A stretch of DNA of 64,000 bases. Origin: Sporodiniella umbellata. Taxonomy: Eukaryota; Mucoromycota; Mucoromycetes; Mucorales; Rhizopodaceae. The position numbers and the translations under genes were made by a program. Within the stretch, counting starts at the first letter, position 1. Each line of letters starts with the position of its first letter. Below the pieces are notes generated by a model. The model searched no databases. It was not told the DNA's origin and worked only from the letters and a program-made list of their open reading frames with translations. The DNA is taken from contig JAIXMR010000031.1 in the NCBI GenBank assembly GCA_025677835.1, positions 124,001-188,000 on the forward strand. The letters are read 5' to 3'. Below, piece by piece: positions 21,678 through 33,764 of the stretch.

Positions 21678-21685
21678 TATAAAAT
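21678..21685 (+). promoter_or_regulatory. TATA box of RNR2
   Basis: TATAAAAT, 68 bp before the start codon and just downstream of the E2F-like site. Confidence 0.5.
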
Positions 21686-21752
21686 CTCTTACTTTTTCAC
21701 CAAATCCCTTTTTCTTTAAAACAGCCCTCTTTAGCTCCTTACTATCCAATAA

Positions 21753-22888
21753 ATGTCTATTGAAACTCTCTCCAACAAACTCCAAGAAGTATCTCTTAAG
21801 AAGAATATCGATGATGAGCAAGAAGAGATCCTTCGTGAAAACACCAGACGTTTCTGTTTGTTTCCTATTAAATACCATGAGGTAAACTAAACGTATTGAC
21901 CTACATAATCTAACTAGAAGCAGATTTGGCAATTCTATAAAAAAGCTGAAGCCTCTTTCTGGACTGCTGAAGAAATAGATTTAAGCAAAGACCAACACGA
22001 TTGGGATAACAAGATGACTGAAAATGAACGCTTTTTTATCTCTCGCGTTTTGGCTTTCTTTGCAGGCTCCGATGGTATTGTTAACGAAAATTTAGTTCAA
22101 AATTTCTGTGACGAAGTAAAAATTCCTGAGGCCAAATGCTTTTATGGCTTTCAAATCATGATTGAAAATATCCACGCTGAAACCTATAGTCTTTTGATCG
22201 ATACCTATATCAAGGACAATGTAGAAAAAGAAATGCTTTTCTCTGCTATTGATACTAGTAAGTACTTTAGATTCGTTCTCAAAACAATTCTTCTGATTGT
22301 TTGTTTTTTTCATTAGTTCCCTGCATTAAACGTAAGGCTGATTGGGCCTTCAAGTGGATTTCTGCCAATACTTCATTTGCTGAGCGTTTAGTGGCTTTTG
22401 CTGCCGTCGAAGGTATTTTCTTCTCTGGTTCATTTGCTTCCATCTTTTGGCTCAAGAAGCGCGGCTTGATGCCTGGTTTGACTTTTAGTAACGAGTTGAT
22501 TTGCCGTGATGAAGGACTCCATACCGACTTCGCTTGTCTTTTGTTCACTCACATCAAGAAACAACCCAATGAAGAACGTGTTCGATCAATCCTTGTTGAG
22601 GCTGTAGGTATTGAGCAAGAATTTTTGACAGATGCTTTACCTTGCGCCTTGATCGGTATGAACTCCACCTTAATGCGTCAATACATTGAGTTTGTTGCCG
22701 ATCGTCTTATGGTTGCTCTTGGCTTCAAGAAAATTTATAATGCTTCTAATCCTTTCGATTTCATGGACATGATTTCTCTTCAAGGAAAAACCAACTTTTT
22801 CGAAAAGCGTGTTTCTGATTATCAACGTGCTGGCGTTATGAACAAAACACCTGTTGAAAAAGCATTCACTTTGGATGCTGACTTTTAG
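21753..22888 (+). CDS. RNR2: Ribonucleoside-diphosphate reductase small subunit (R2)
   Basis: Provides the diferric-tyrosyl radical for NDP reduction to dNDP, with the large R1 subunit, in the cytosol. Exon 1 ([17 protein letters not shown]... PIKYHE) joins at an intron near 21883-21923 to [20 protein letters not shown], which carries the first iron-ligand Asp. [22 protein letters not shown] holds ligand Glu, ligand His and the radical Tyr; a second intron splits [28 protein letters not shown] and [12 protein letters not shown] supply the remaining ligands. The C-terminal FTLDADF is the R1-docking tail. About 345 residues, slightly shorter at the N-terminus than yeast Rnr2. All metal ligands are present, so it is Rnr2-type, not the Rnr4 variant. 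Convergent with XPD, stops 199 bp apart. Confidence 0.97.
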
Positions 22889-23087
22889 ATCACGGCAACA
22901 TACAAAAAAGAAACAAAAAAAACATTGTACATATATACTTTTCATCAAGAACTCCTACTCCCCCTTCTTTTTTCTCCTATCTCTCATTTAAAAGAAAACA
23001 AATAAAAAACATACTTAAACTAATCTAATTATACACCCAAAGTAGTTTTTTTTTGGCTATACTAAAAAACGATAATAAAATTGAAAT

Positions 23088-25810
23088 TTATTTTCTGTGT
23101 TTTTCCATATCTTTAGCTGTCCATAAGGACACACCGGTTTGATTGCCTTCGTAAGGTTGAGCCATTGTTCTTAAGAATTTTTTAGCAACAACAAGTGACA
23201 TGTCTGTTGACAAATTGGTAGACGCGTCAGTAACGTACTGATTGATCCATCTTGGCAGCTTGGCCCTCTTGTCAGCCCTAGCAAAGCGCTAAAAAGAGTT
23301 AATTTCTATCTATAATACCTGCTCAATACCTTATCCGCGAATACCATGAGACCATAATCTGTTTTACCACGCAACACTCTTCCAACACATTGAGCAGCAT
23401 GCCGCATTGCATCGAATGTTAAAAAGTCGTTCTCTCTTATATGCAGATTGTCTCGCAGATACTCTAACCTTGCTTTTAAAATACGAGACTCTGTATACTG
23501 ATAGGGGATACCAAACATGATTACAGCGCGCCCATAATTATGATCAAAATCGATACCCTCTGATACCTTTCCTCTAGCCACAGATAATAAGATTGCGCCT
23601 CGGCCATTATCACAAGCCTTTCGATAATTGGCCAGTGCCAAACTGGTTTCAGCTGCATCGGGTGTTTCAACGAAAATGAGCTTATATTTCCATGCCTCGT
23701 TTAAGATACCCATATCGTTCCACATGGATACAATGGATTCCATATAAAGATAGCTTGGAAAGAAGCAAACAACCCCATCAGGAACAACTTTTGCATATTC
23801 GACCATAATTTGACCAAAATTTCGAACAACGGCTGGGTCATTTCGTACTTCAAATTTTGAGCTAACAGCAACTTGATCGGACCCACGAGTTATAACCATT
23901 GGTAAAAAACAGTTACGAGTAAGTGTCATTGCGTAACTCTCTTGAACAACCGCTTCAAAATTGAGCATCTTGGGATACATTTCCAAAGGAGATAGGGTTC
24001 CCGATGTGATCACTACAGTACTAAATCGATCAAAGACAGGCTTAATGGCTATCGAAGCATCAAGGCATCTATTTAATGTAATAAGAATTTCAGATAAACG
24101 GTGGGGGTAGTTTTTCGTACGTAAAGTGCAGAACTGGGTTAGGTATTGTAGCTGTTTCTGTTTCAAATGGTTCAAGAATCAACAAAAATCCCTTGTCGTA
24201 CGTTGAAGTAAGAGTTGCAAAGGCCGCGACTTTCTGGAGGCTAGAAAAATGCTCCAAATCGGTTAGCTCTAGTGTTCTAACAAGGCTGGATAATCTCTCA
24301 GCACAAAATCGAAGAGGCTTTCGTTCAATATATGTCACATCTTTCACATGCTGTAAAAATGAGGCAGGCGTTTCAGCTACTACATGCATGACACGAAGGC
24401 GGGTCTAAAATATGAGTTAGGGTCAACAGAACATAGGCATACCTTTAAGTATTCTATGAATCTTCTTAAAAATGCTACAAAATGCTCTGCTCTTCGTATA
24501 TTTCCTGGTACTGCTTCTTTCAACAAATCGTCAGGTAAAATTGGACTTGCCATAAATGTGTCTTCGTCTCTAGCTACATTTGCATCTTTCAATCCCTCTA
24601 CTAGTTTTGAGTATTCATTTTTTAGTCGTTGAGCATCTACTTTTTTGATTCTAAATATAAAGAATATGAATTTCGGCATCTAATCTTTCTTTATTACTCC
24701 TCAATTTTTTCAGACAAAACACTTATGCTTCTTGAACTAGCATCTAACATAGGTCGCGTCAAGTCAATACTCAGAGATTCAATACAGACGTTATCAATAT
24801 TGTGTGCCTCGTCAAATACCACAATACTATCTTTTGTCAACTCTCTAGATACAAGCTCTGCCACTTTGGGGTCTAGCATATAGTGGTAAGAGTAAATGAT
24901 GACATTGGCAAAAGGTATCTAAAATACAAACATATGTCAGTTATATTTCAACTATATACATACATATTTGGTTGCTTACAGCTCTCCTAACTAGATAATA
25001 TGGACAATAGGTCATACTCCTCCCATAATCCTTCAAGTCTTCTAGAGTGTAAACACCGTTGGGTATAGGATTGGGTGATTGTGCAGCCTCTAATTGCTGT
25101 TTTTCTTACATCAGTATACACTCTTTTTCTCATTGAATTACCTCATAAAAGTTGCAAAGGGGAGTAGAAGGTCCATCCAGGTCCATTGGATCTACGCCAT
25201 CGTCGGCTTCAGTATTTTTTGTTACGTGTTTGGCACGAATCCAGCTTGCTGTCAAATTTCTACATTTGGAATCAACTACCTTTCCTTTTCTTTCTTTGTT
25301 GACTGTCGGATTCAAACAAAGATTTTTACGTGAAGTAAGTCCAACACCAAAGAATGGCTCGTCTAAACCGTGCTCCCTTCTATAACTCATCAAACGTTTC
25401 AATTCTCCCAGTGCTTTATCGATCTCTGGTACTGTACGTGAACAATAAACAAGCTTTCGATGTTTGTCGGGATATTGCTAAGTTAAATTAGAAAAAGAAT
25501 CAAGGAAGCAAAGACAAACCATTTGATATGCCACGATTAGTGAAAGTAAAGAGACAGTCTTTCCCGTACCCGAAGGCATTTCTAGCACACAATGCCCCTA
25601 CAGAGAATTAATTACAAGAGTTTCGAAAATAAACAAAAGGCGTTTACCTCTGCATCTAAAGACTTTTTTAAATCACACATGTATTGATATTGTTCTGGGT
25701 ATATTTTGTCATAAGGAAAGTGTACAGTGAGGTTGTCGATGTTGAAGCTGCGAGAAGAAATTAGAAAAGATTGACAAAGGTGACAGGCTTTTAGGTACAA
25801 CATACATCAT
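23088..25810 (-). CDS. RAD3: TFIIH 5'-3' DNA helicase XPD/Rad3
   Basis: An SF2 iron-sulfur helicase of TFIIH for nucleotide excision repair and transcription initiation. The start is ATGAT, split by an intron from CTTCAACATC, giving [21 protein letters not shown] as in other XPDs (M-K-F-Y-I-D). Walker A is [12 protein letters not shown]; the 4Fe-4S cysteines are in [21 protein letters not shown] and MTYCPYY; Walker B is [11 protein letters not shown]. Later motifs: [47 protein letters not shown], and [19 protein letters not shown]. The last exon reads [18 protein letters not shown] and stops at 23088-23090 after DMEKHRK. At least eight GT-AG introns were placed. All helicase motifs and all four cluster cysteines are present, so the protein should be functional. 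Confidence 0.96.
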
Positions 25811-26440
25811 TTTATCTACAAAAAAATATTTAAAGTTCTTCGGTATTACTGTTTTCCGTTTCTTAGTTTTTAAAAGCGTTCTCTATTGTCTTTTTTTTTT
25901 TTTTGTAGATCAAGTAGAAAGAAAAATGCCGTGTCTGTTTTCGAATGCCTTTTTTCTTGTAGCTCACTCTTCTCCGCTTAAAATCGTACAATTGAATATG
26001 TACGGAAGCAATAAACAACCAAGTGTTATTTAGTTTGGCAGAAAAAGCCAGTTTAAATGAAATGCTAAACGTATTAACGTTTTTCAATACAAAATTAACA
26101 AGATAAAAAACGGAAAGGAAAACGATACATCAAGAAAACAAACTATGCTCAAATGTGTTAGTAGTGCAGGCTTGCCCACAAATCGTTATAGTTTGGGTAA
26201 ACCAAGAAAAGGAACAGGGCATAACTCTTACCTAAAAAGAACGGAAAAGGGAAATTTACGCTCTATGTTTTACTGTAAATCTGCCTGAACTTTAAAGCGG
26301 ATTACTCACCATGCAGCTGTTTATCGAAATAGCTAGATTTTTTCTTTCATGACTATAAGACTAGTAACTGCAAAAGTAAACATACGCACGCATTTGATTG
26401 ATTTCTATAAATGCGAACATAAATTGTAGATAGTTTCGAA

Positions 26441-26549
26441 CTACAGGCCTAGGAGGGCAACGCCAATACACCAAATGAGTTAAGATATACGAAGTCCCGT
26501 CAGATCTAATACTAAAAGAAAAAGGCACCTGGGTACTCGATAATCACCT
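26441..26549 (+). pseudogene. Possible decayed 5S rRNA gene
   Basis: Ordered short matches to fungal 5S rRNA: CTACAGGCCTAGG near 26441 (5S starts CTACGGCC), ATACACC, then TCCCGTCAGATC at 26495-26506 against the highly conserved TCCCGTCCGATC, then GGCACCTGGGTACTCGATAATCACC ending at 26548 against the C-box region GG-CCTGGTTAGTACTTGG..GG.GACC. About 20 extra bases sit between the first and second blocks, and the 3' stem is not recognisable, so it would not be functional. Judged by recall only. Confidence 0.3.
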
Positions 26550-29074
26550 TTAGCTCTTTACATTCAGGCACACATATTCATTCCCAACCATAAGCTCCTT
26601 TTGTTAAAAAATTTGGTAATTTGTCAAACAATGAAAAGCAAAAATGCACACTGTCGATTGACTCAGTAATTGGTTACAGAGTACAATGATAAAACGATAA
26701 AAACAAAGTTCTACTGCAGTTTTCACTAAATACCCTGGAAAAATACGATAAACCTTTCATGGCCAAAGATTTACTTTTTTTTTTTCAAAAAAAAAAAAAC
26801 ATGTTATACTAGAAAGGACAAATAGGTTTGAGTCAACTAGGTAATGCTTCTAATTAAATCACGACATTGGCACTTGCTAATTATCAACAAAAATAGACAA
26901 GAGAAGAGAGAGATTTTTCGTATACTTTTCCAAATACTATATTACAGCTGAAGTTTATCCCAATAGCTAAAGAAAAAGAGAGCGTAACTTTGAAAATCTA
27001 GTAATTCCCGTCAATACAAAAGGGATGAGTGTGCTTTGTTGAGCTCTTTCCTCTACTGACTTTTAAATCTAAGCCTAACAGACCCAATTGTACTTTTTAT
27101 AGGTATAATTGCTGTTTTTTAATTTTTAGAGCCTACACTATTAGAAGTCTTAGTTTTGCTCAGATTGTCTCAATAATAATAAATGTAATGCTAACCAGAA
27201 AAGAAAAGACAATCTTGATAGAAGGCATAGTCTTTTCATATTGATAGACGGTTTGGGGACATCAACGGTGGTTCCTTTTATTCCGTTGAAAAAACCGACT
27301 AGCCAAGAGATATTGACAGAATGATACTCGCTTTTTGTATTAACATAAGACTTTTACTAGGTTCTTTGAACATGTTTTGATTATTTTTAGTATATCTCTA
27401 TTTGTATTTTTAACACTGTCCCGCCAATTGCTTCATAAAAAGTGATTCAACTTTATACATATTTTTTGTAGCATGTTTTTAACCCATCGCCGAATAGGAA
27501 TACGCCTTTGACTAGATAGTAGTCTAAACAAAACCAAACAAATAAAAAAAACGCGATCTGACCAAGAAAGTCCGAATTGTTTTAAACACAAATAAACTTT
27601 TTTTTTTCCTTTTGCATGAATTTAGCGTCTGGGTGCTGCAAAGAATAAGCCTTTTTATCGCCAGCTTGTTTATTCTATGATTCTTATTAAATGTAGCAAA
27701 ATTTAAAAAAAATAAAAAATAAAAAATAAAGAATAAAAAAGAGGGTTTTTTTTTGGTTGTGACAGACTGTGTTAGCTTATTATTGCCTTGAACCTTTTTA
27801 AGAAAATACAATGAATGGCACATGGAAAGTAAACATTACACAAATTGAAAATTTTGGCGGGCGTTGCTAGACTCACGATTTACAAACATTCATTCGTGTA
27901 ACAGCAAAAGTATAAATTATTTGCCAAAGTCCAACCAATTTCGCTGGGTTAAAAGACAAACCATTGGTTCCTAAAGAAGCTCAAAGGTTGGGTATAAACA
28001 TATGGAAGAACGCATGAAAATTAGTATTTCAAAAACAAATAAAAACAGAAAACATAGAAGAAACGTATAGGTAACGTAGTATGAAATCCTTCCGTAGATA
28101 TGTGCTATAGACACGCTACCTGTCTGAGGTCTTTTTAAGTTTTTGACATCTCCACAGTTTTTCTTTAAAAAGCAACGTTTGTACTCGAATTTAATTTTGT
28201 TTTTTTGACAAGTATTTTGTCACTCATTGACTGACATTTCTGTACCTGAATATGTAACATATGACCTTTTTTTTTTTTTTTTTTTTTTTTTTGTAGTTTA
28301 TATCTTTATTTACAAAGTTACTCAAAATACCTGAACGGAGTGTCGCTTTGTATACTGTTCAACAACAGGCCGAAAGGAAAGTTCATATGTTGAGTTGGGT
28401 TATTTTTTTTTGTTTTTAAGTGTTTGTAGCCAAACTGATAAAGCAAAGTAGACAAGGAACAGTGTGTTGTATTGAACTTTGCTTTTTACTCGAGTGGTAT
28501 AATTCGTGTATCCTTTTTTATTAGATGAAAAGTTTATTTCCCCGCGTCGTTTAAGATAATTTGGGTAGTATTTGCTCAAGCTAAAGTATTTTCAGTTGAA
28601 CATAAAGCTTTACTGTCTCATTTCAAGATACTTATAAGCATACAAAACCGTTTTCATAGAAACAGTCTGCTCTACATTTAAGAGCTCACTGAAATAGAAA
28701 AAAAATAGATGGGGTTTCGGCTACATCCGACAACTAACATGAAACCTAAAAAAAGATTACTTCTCCTTCCTGATCTCAAGCTCATACGATCCAAAAAACA
28801 AACATTTGGTATATGAACAAGTGAACAAAATTAACGTGTAGATATAGTAATATATACATGTACACAGCTTTTACCATGCTTTGTATCAGCATGTTTACCC
28901 TTAGAAGTAGGCGGATTATCTACCTTTAGTGTTAATTGTACAACTCAATACACTTTGTGCAACTGAAGAGTTATGAATTCTTGTTCTTTTAAATCAGTAA
29001 AAGTAGACGTTAGTTTTTTGGGTATCCAGACAGCTACATTTTTAAGAAAGACCTCAAAAGGGCTCCCAAGCAGA

Positions 29075-29106
<32 letters not shown>

Positions 29107-30315
29107 GGTGATGTAGCTGGGTATACGTGTAGTGTTTTGCAACGATAAAATGGGTATTTCTATATTAAATATAGCAGGGAACAATGAATAGGGTCTGACG
29201 CAGTGTGTCTCGGTTTACTAGCTTAAATACGAGATTTTGATGACGATTTGACTTTTTATATAAAAAAGATATCGTCAGCTTCTACTTGCGGGTTTTTATT
29301 ATTGTAGATTGTACATCTACTTTATTCAATACATATTCACAGGTAGTTAATTAACAACAATCCAAGCGCTGTTTTTTTTTTAAAAAAAAAATCAGCAAAT
29401 GCATATCACCCTTATTTTTCACTACTAAAGTTAGCTGCTTCTCCAATTGTCAATACAAAGCCAGGCTCCGAAAGACATTACAGGGGCGCTCCAAGTTTGA
29501 CTCCGTAGGTTGGTAATGTTTATCCAAACAAGGGACAAAAGATAGGAGCTTGAAATTCGTTCGTTGTAATTCAAGGTTGAATAAAAAAAAACTACTTTTA
29601 TTTTCAACACAAGCGTGGAAATGATTGGAGTTTCGTTTTTTTTTTTTGTCGCTCCACTGAAATTGAAGCAAGCAAAGAAAATAAAGTAGTATAAAAGCTC
29701 AGACATCCTATTAGAGAAATAGGTTTGTAACCCGGAGTTTGCAAATGGTTTGGTCTAAATCAAGGTCAATGTTTATTGGACAATCGTTTTGGTTAAAGCA
29801 GCACTAGGAGGTGAAATCCCATGTCATTGTTCATATCTTGAAAAACTCCATTCTCAAATCGCGCTTTGCTACCCTTATGCGTTCTTTATAAACTGAGAAA
29901 CGATCGAACGCTATCTTGGAGCAGGTCCAAGAAAGACAGAGAGGGTGTAAATGACACTTCTCTCCGCCCTTCAATAGGCTCTGATTGTGTAATGCTTGAA
30001 ATCTAAATAGCGTGCGACGGCGTCGCTATCCTTACGAATTAAGAATTCAAGTCCAGATCAGTGAAAGTTTGTAAATGCAAACATATCGCTTTTGACACAA
30101 AACAAGGATCCAAAGCTTTGTAGCAATTTTATTTTTAAAAATGTTGCCATAGTTAAAAGCAGCCTATTTATCCAAGTTGTGCCAATATGTTATGTGCCAT
30201 TCTTGTTTTTAGTTTGTGTTTCTCTATTTGAAAATGTTCCCCACGTAGACTAACAAATAGAATATCGTTCATTCAAAAGTGGCATATTGAAATGGGGCGG
30301 GGATTCTTTTTTCTT

Positions 30316-30324
30316 TATAAAAAG
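30316..30324 (+). promoter_or_regulatory. TATA box of Sfp1-like gene
   Basis: TATAAAAAG, 80 bp before the ATG at 30396. Confidence 0.5.
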
Positions 30325-30395
30325 GCTGTTATTTTAGAGTTTTTCTTTTCAGTAAATCTTTATCTTACACTATAAACTCTATATTTTATAACACT

Positions 30396-31535
30396 ATGCC
30401 CGTGCCCTCTGAACAACTATCTTCTCTCAGACGTATGAGTACCCTCAACATCCCCAAGCAAGATATAAATTTTGAGTAAGCATAACACCGAGATCTAAAC
30501 ACTCGTTTTCTAACGCGCCTTTATAGTACCTACGACTTTCAACTCTGTAATCCCCAAAATGACATAAAGGACGCTTTTGAGTCAAAGGACCTCGAAGCCT
30601 CTTTCTGCCGCGATTTTGCTTGCTGCGGCCTTGTTCTTGACGACTTACATGAGCTGCTTCAACATTACGAAGAATGCCATGTTTGCTTAGACGACGACGA
30701 CAGCAGTATGTTTGACAGCGAGACTGATTCTTGGTCTTCACTGTCTTATTCTCCTATTGAAGATTCATTCCCAGTCGATTTTGGTGAGCCAAAGATCGAA
30801 TGCATTGATGCGCTCAAGAAAAAGACAAACGCCTGTCTTTCCGATTTCTATAAATCTGGAAGTTGCTCTCTATCTGATGATGATGAAGGGGATGACCCAA
30901 AGAAAATGGTAGGCAAGAAAAGGTCTTTTGGCCAAATGAACGGCACAAATGCTTTAGAGCTTTTGACACAGTCGGCCATAAAAAAGTTGGCTTCAATCTC
31001 CCCTTTTGGTAATCACTCTGAAACAAACGCTGCGTTGATCAACGATGAAAGTTTCCTTGCACAAGCCGGAGCTTTATTAGCTAGTGCTAACTCTAGTAAG
31101 CAATAGTCTAATTTTGATTGTTGTGTACTTACGTTTTTTTTTTTTTTTTTAGGTTCTCAAGCTGACAAGCCTTACAAATGCCCCGTAGTGGGCTGCGATA
31201 AAGCTTATAAAAACCCCAACGGGCTCAAATATCACAACCAACATGGTCATTGTAGTCTATCGGATAGCGACAATGAAAGCATTGCTTCTAAGCCATATCA
31301 ATGTACCATTGGTGATTGTGGAAAGCGCTATAAAAACCTAAACGGTTTAAAATACCATATTGAGCACTCCCATATGGCAGCTCTTAGTCAAACGTTAGCC
31401 ACCTTTGGTTCTTCTCTATTTTCTTCTCCAGCCCCTTTGCCCGAAGCCATGGACTCAAATTCATATTCGCCAATGTTGGGCGCTGAACCTATCACATTCA
31501 ACATCGAAAACCCATCTATAGCCCCTTTAATCTAA
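30396..31535 (+). CDS. SFP1: Sfp1-like split C2H2 zinc-finger transcription factor
   Basis: Sfp1 proteins regulate ribosomal and cell-size genes in response to nutrients, acting in the nucleus. Exon 1 (MPVPSEQLSSLRRMSTLNIP) joins after an intron to TYDFQLCNPQNDIKDAFESK, with an atypical N-terminal finger (CCGLVLDDLHELLQHYEECH). An acidic middle (SLSDDDEGDD) includes a short basic stretch (KKMVGKKRS). After a second intron come two fingers of the Sfp1 kind: KPYKCPVVGCDKAYKNPNG then LKYHNQHGHC, and KPYQCTIGDCGKRYKNLNG then LKYHIEHSHM. The paired K-N-x-N-G-L-K-Y-H signature is the family hallmark. About 340 residues, shorter than yeast Sfp1 (683). A TATA box lies 80 bp upstream. Confidence 0.85.
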
Positions 31536-32537
31536 AAAAAAATCCGTTGTTCATTTGCTCCATCCAATTCCTTTGTAAAATTTAATTTGGCCATTTCCTC
31601 CCTGTCGTAAAAATACCACAGTGTTTGTATAAAAAGAAAATATATTTGTATAGTACAAAATAAATAAAAAAAATTACACTATCCATCGTCACTGCTATTG
31701 GCTTTTTCAATCACAAACTTCATTATGAAGCACTTTATGCCTCTTGAAAAATAATCAACCCGTTATTTAAAATGGTTAGCTCATTGTGCTGACCATAAAA
31801 AAGTATTGAGAGTTCGATAAAAACTCAAAAGAAACGGAATTTCCCTTTTAGGGCAAAACGCCCTTGGCAGAATTCTTGTAGGCACCAAAAAAAAAAAAAA
31901 CCCTGGGACAACATCTGCCTATTGCTATCCAGACAAACCATCCTGGAGCTGAGTACGGGACCCAATGGATTGCTTATCTGTAACGAGAGAATTCCGTACA
32001 CTCCAAAAAAAAAGAGAACCAATAAAAGAAAACAAAAGCTGGAATAAAATAAAATTGCTTGTTGGCAACGAAGACCACGATATACATAAGCCAAAAAAAA
32101 AAAAAAATGAAGGGGAAGGAAGATTCTCCTTTTACTATTTCTTTTTCTGTAATCCAAATATAAAATTATTTCAATTGCAAATGTTTTAGTGTGCCTGTAA
32201 TGTCATACAAGCTAATTGCTTTACAATGAGCAGCAATAGGCATTCACATTTATATACCGCCCTATGTACTGTTATTGTTCTTATACATACCAGCGCCCTG
32301 ACAATTATCAAAGGCGCTTGATGTTCAAACGTGGGCAGTGAATGTAGATCTTGTTTGCAGCTGAGTTGCACAGCAAATAACTTTCGTACTACATTTCGTA
32401 ACTCATTTCAATATACCAAAAATATGAACTCTCCTCGCCCCGTAAAGCTTTTCTTTCCTTTTAACCTTTTACAATCATTAAAGCCTTTGCACCCTTTCCT
32501 ATTGTTCATTTTCTTACCACTCCTTTCAATCTAAAAA
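31536..32537. other. Intergenic, 1 kb
   Basis: Sfp1-like 3' region and promoter of the SH3 membrane protein. Short frames in it are rich in Phe/Lys from homopolymers and are not supported. Confidence 0.55.
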
Positions 32538-33764
32538 ATGTACAATACTAAAGCTTTTTCTTCGCTCACTCTTGCTGGAATTGTCACAACAGCTAATGCT
32601 CTATGGGTGCCCGAGAAAAGAGCCATTACTTTTCAGAATGCTGAACAAAGTAAACTCATAAAATTTTGTGTATCTTTTTTTAACTTGCAGCTATTCTTTG
32701 TCAATTGAATAGGCGGCCAAGAAGATCCAAAGAAAACTACTCATTCAGAAAAGAAAACCACCACTGACTCAACTCCTCATACAACAAACAGTTCAGCAAA
32801 AAAAACTAAAACTGCCAGCGCTTCTGCAACAAAGACATCAGGAGTTGAAAGCAATGTATTTAGCAATAGTAGCAACAGTGCTTCGGCAGTCACATCGAAC
32901 AACACAAGCGATAGTTCTAGTACATCTACGCCTACACCCACCATGCCTAGCGTTATGAGTCGCGGCGTTGTCACCCAGAGTGCTACGAGTAGTGCTCTTC
33001 CGTCGAGCTCAATAGCTGCTGATAAGAGCATTTCTGCTTCTTCTAGTTCATCTACGGGCGCCATTGCTGGCGGCGTTGTGGCTGCAGTGGCTATCATCGC
33101 CATTGGTTTGGCTGCTCTTTTGTTTGTTCGCAGAAAGAGAAGAAGGGAATTGAAGCAGAGTCGAGCTGCGCGTATGTCTACTCGCGCCGATCCGTACACT
33201 GAGGGCTACAGCGAGCCCAAGCCTTACACAGACTGCCAAAATCAACCCGTACACGATACCAATCCTGTAGCGTTAGCGCCTCCACCGCCCATGACAGCCG
33301 CCCCAACAAAAACAGTACCAGCAGTCATGAACGAAAAGGGAGATCAGACTAACCATGGCTTCTATGAACCAGGCATGACACAACACAAAGAGACGATCGA
33401 ACAGCAACAGCAACAATACTATCAATCTCAGACATCTGTAGCTGACCCAGCACCTGCGGTTCCAGCTGTTGTTGTATCAGGTGAATCAAACCAAACGCCT
33501 TCACTTGGGACTTTTACGGTCATTGCTACCTACATACCTACTTTAAGTGATGAGTTAGAAATAGAACCAGGAGACCGTATTGAGTTACTTGTAGAATATG
33601 ACGATGGCTGGTGTCAGGGTATTAATATTACCAGGAACTACGCTAAGGGCGTTTTCCCAAGACACTGCATCGACTATGCCACAGCACCCTCTGAAAAAAG
33701 TTCGATGAATGATGTAGAAAGAACCAAACGTGTTAGCTCTATGTATGTAACAGGACCAAACTAG
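32538..33764 (+). CDS. Single-pass membrane protein: Ser/Thr-rich ectodomain, TM helix, cytosolic SH3
   Basis: Start at 32538 gives a weak signal peptide (MYNTKAFSSLTLAGIVTTANA). One intron (about 32650-32712) joins AEQ/SGQEDPKK. Residues about 40-165 are Ser/Thr-rich, likely O-mannosylated. The membrane helix is GAIAGGVVAAVAIIAIGLAALLF in overlapping pieces, with stop-transfer RRKRRRE. The cytosolic part has proline stretches (APPPPMTAAPTK) and Gln runs (EQQQQQYYQ). A C-terminal SH3 domain has TVIATYIPTLSDELEIEPGD, RIELLVEYDDGWCQGIN and GVFPRHCIDYA; the ALYDY, WW-like and PxxY positions fit. Layout resembles fungal Fus1-like or Sho1-related surface proteins, though Sho1 has four TM helices. 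Predicted about 387 residues. Possible role: coupling the cell surface to actin or MAPK adaptors (inference). Confidence 0.85.

Larger units (their letters stand above)
19920..21752. other. Intergenic, 1.8 kb
   Basis: Upstream of both the TBF1-like gene (-) and RNR2 (+). Frames at 20028-20258 and 20951-21160 are short and lack support. The last 310 bp hold CG-rich hexamers described separately, which stand out in otherwise CG-poor DNA. Confidence 0.55.
25811..30395. other. Gene desert, 4.6 kb
   Basis: No reading frame on either strand resembles a protein. Frames at 25863-26087, 27524-27823, 28945-29184 and 29431-29706 have poly-Lys/Phe runs from homopolymers. Long poly-T tracts occur near 28268-28292 and 29079-29106. 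A possible 5S rRNA remnant lies at 26441-26549. I see no tRNA B-box, terminal repeats or transposase fragments. Confidence 0.55.

Noticed and set aside
25863..30300. Transposon remnants or tRNA genes in the gene desert
   Set aside because: No terminal repeats, reverse transcriptase or transposase motifs and no tRNA B-box were seen; homopolymer runs alone are not evidence.
30445..30741. Basic frame on the minus strand of the Sfp1-like gene
   Set aside because: Antisense shadow; the plus strand carries conserved zinc fingers with introns in frame.
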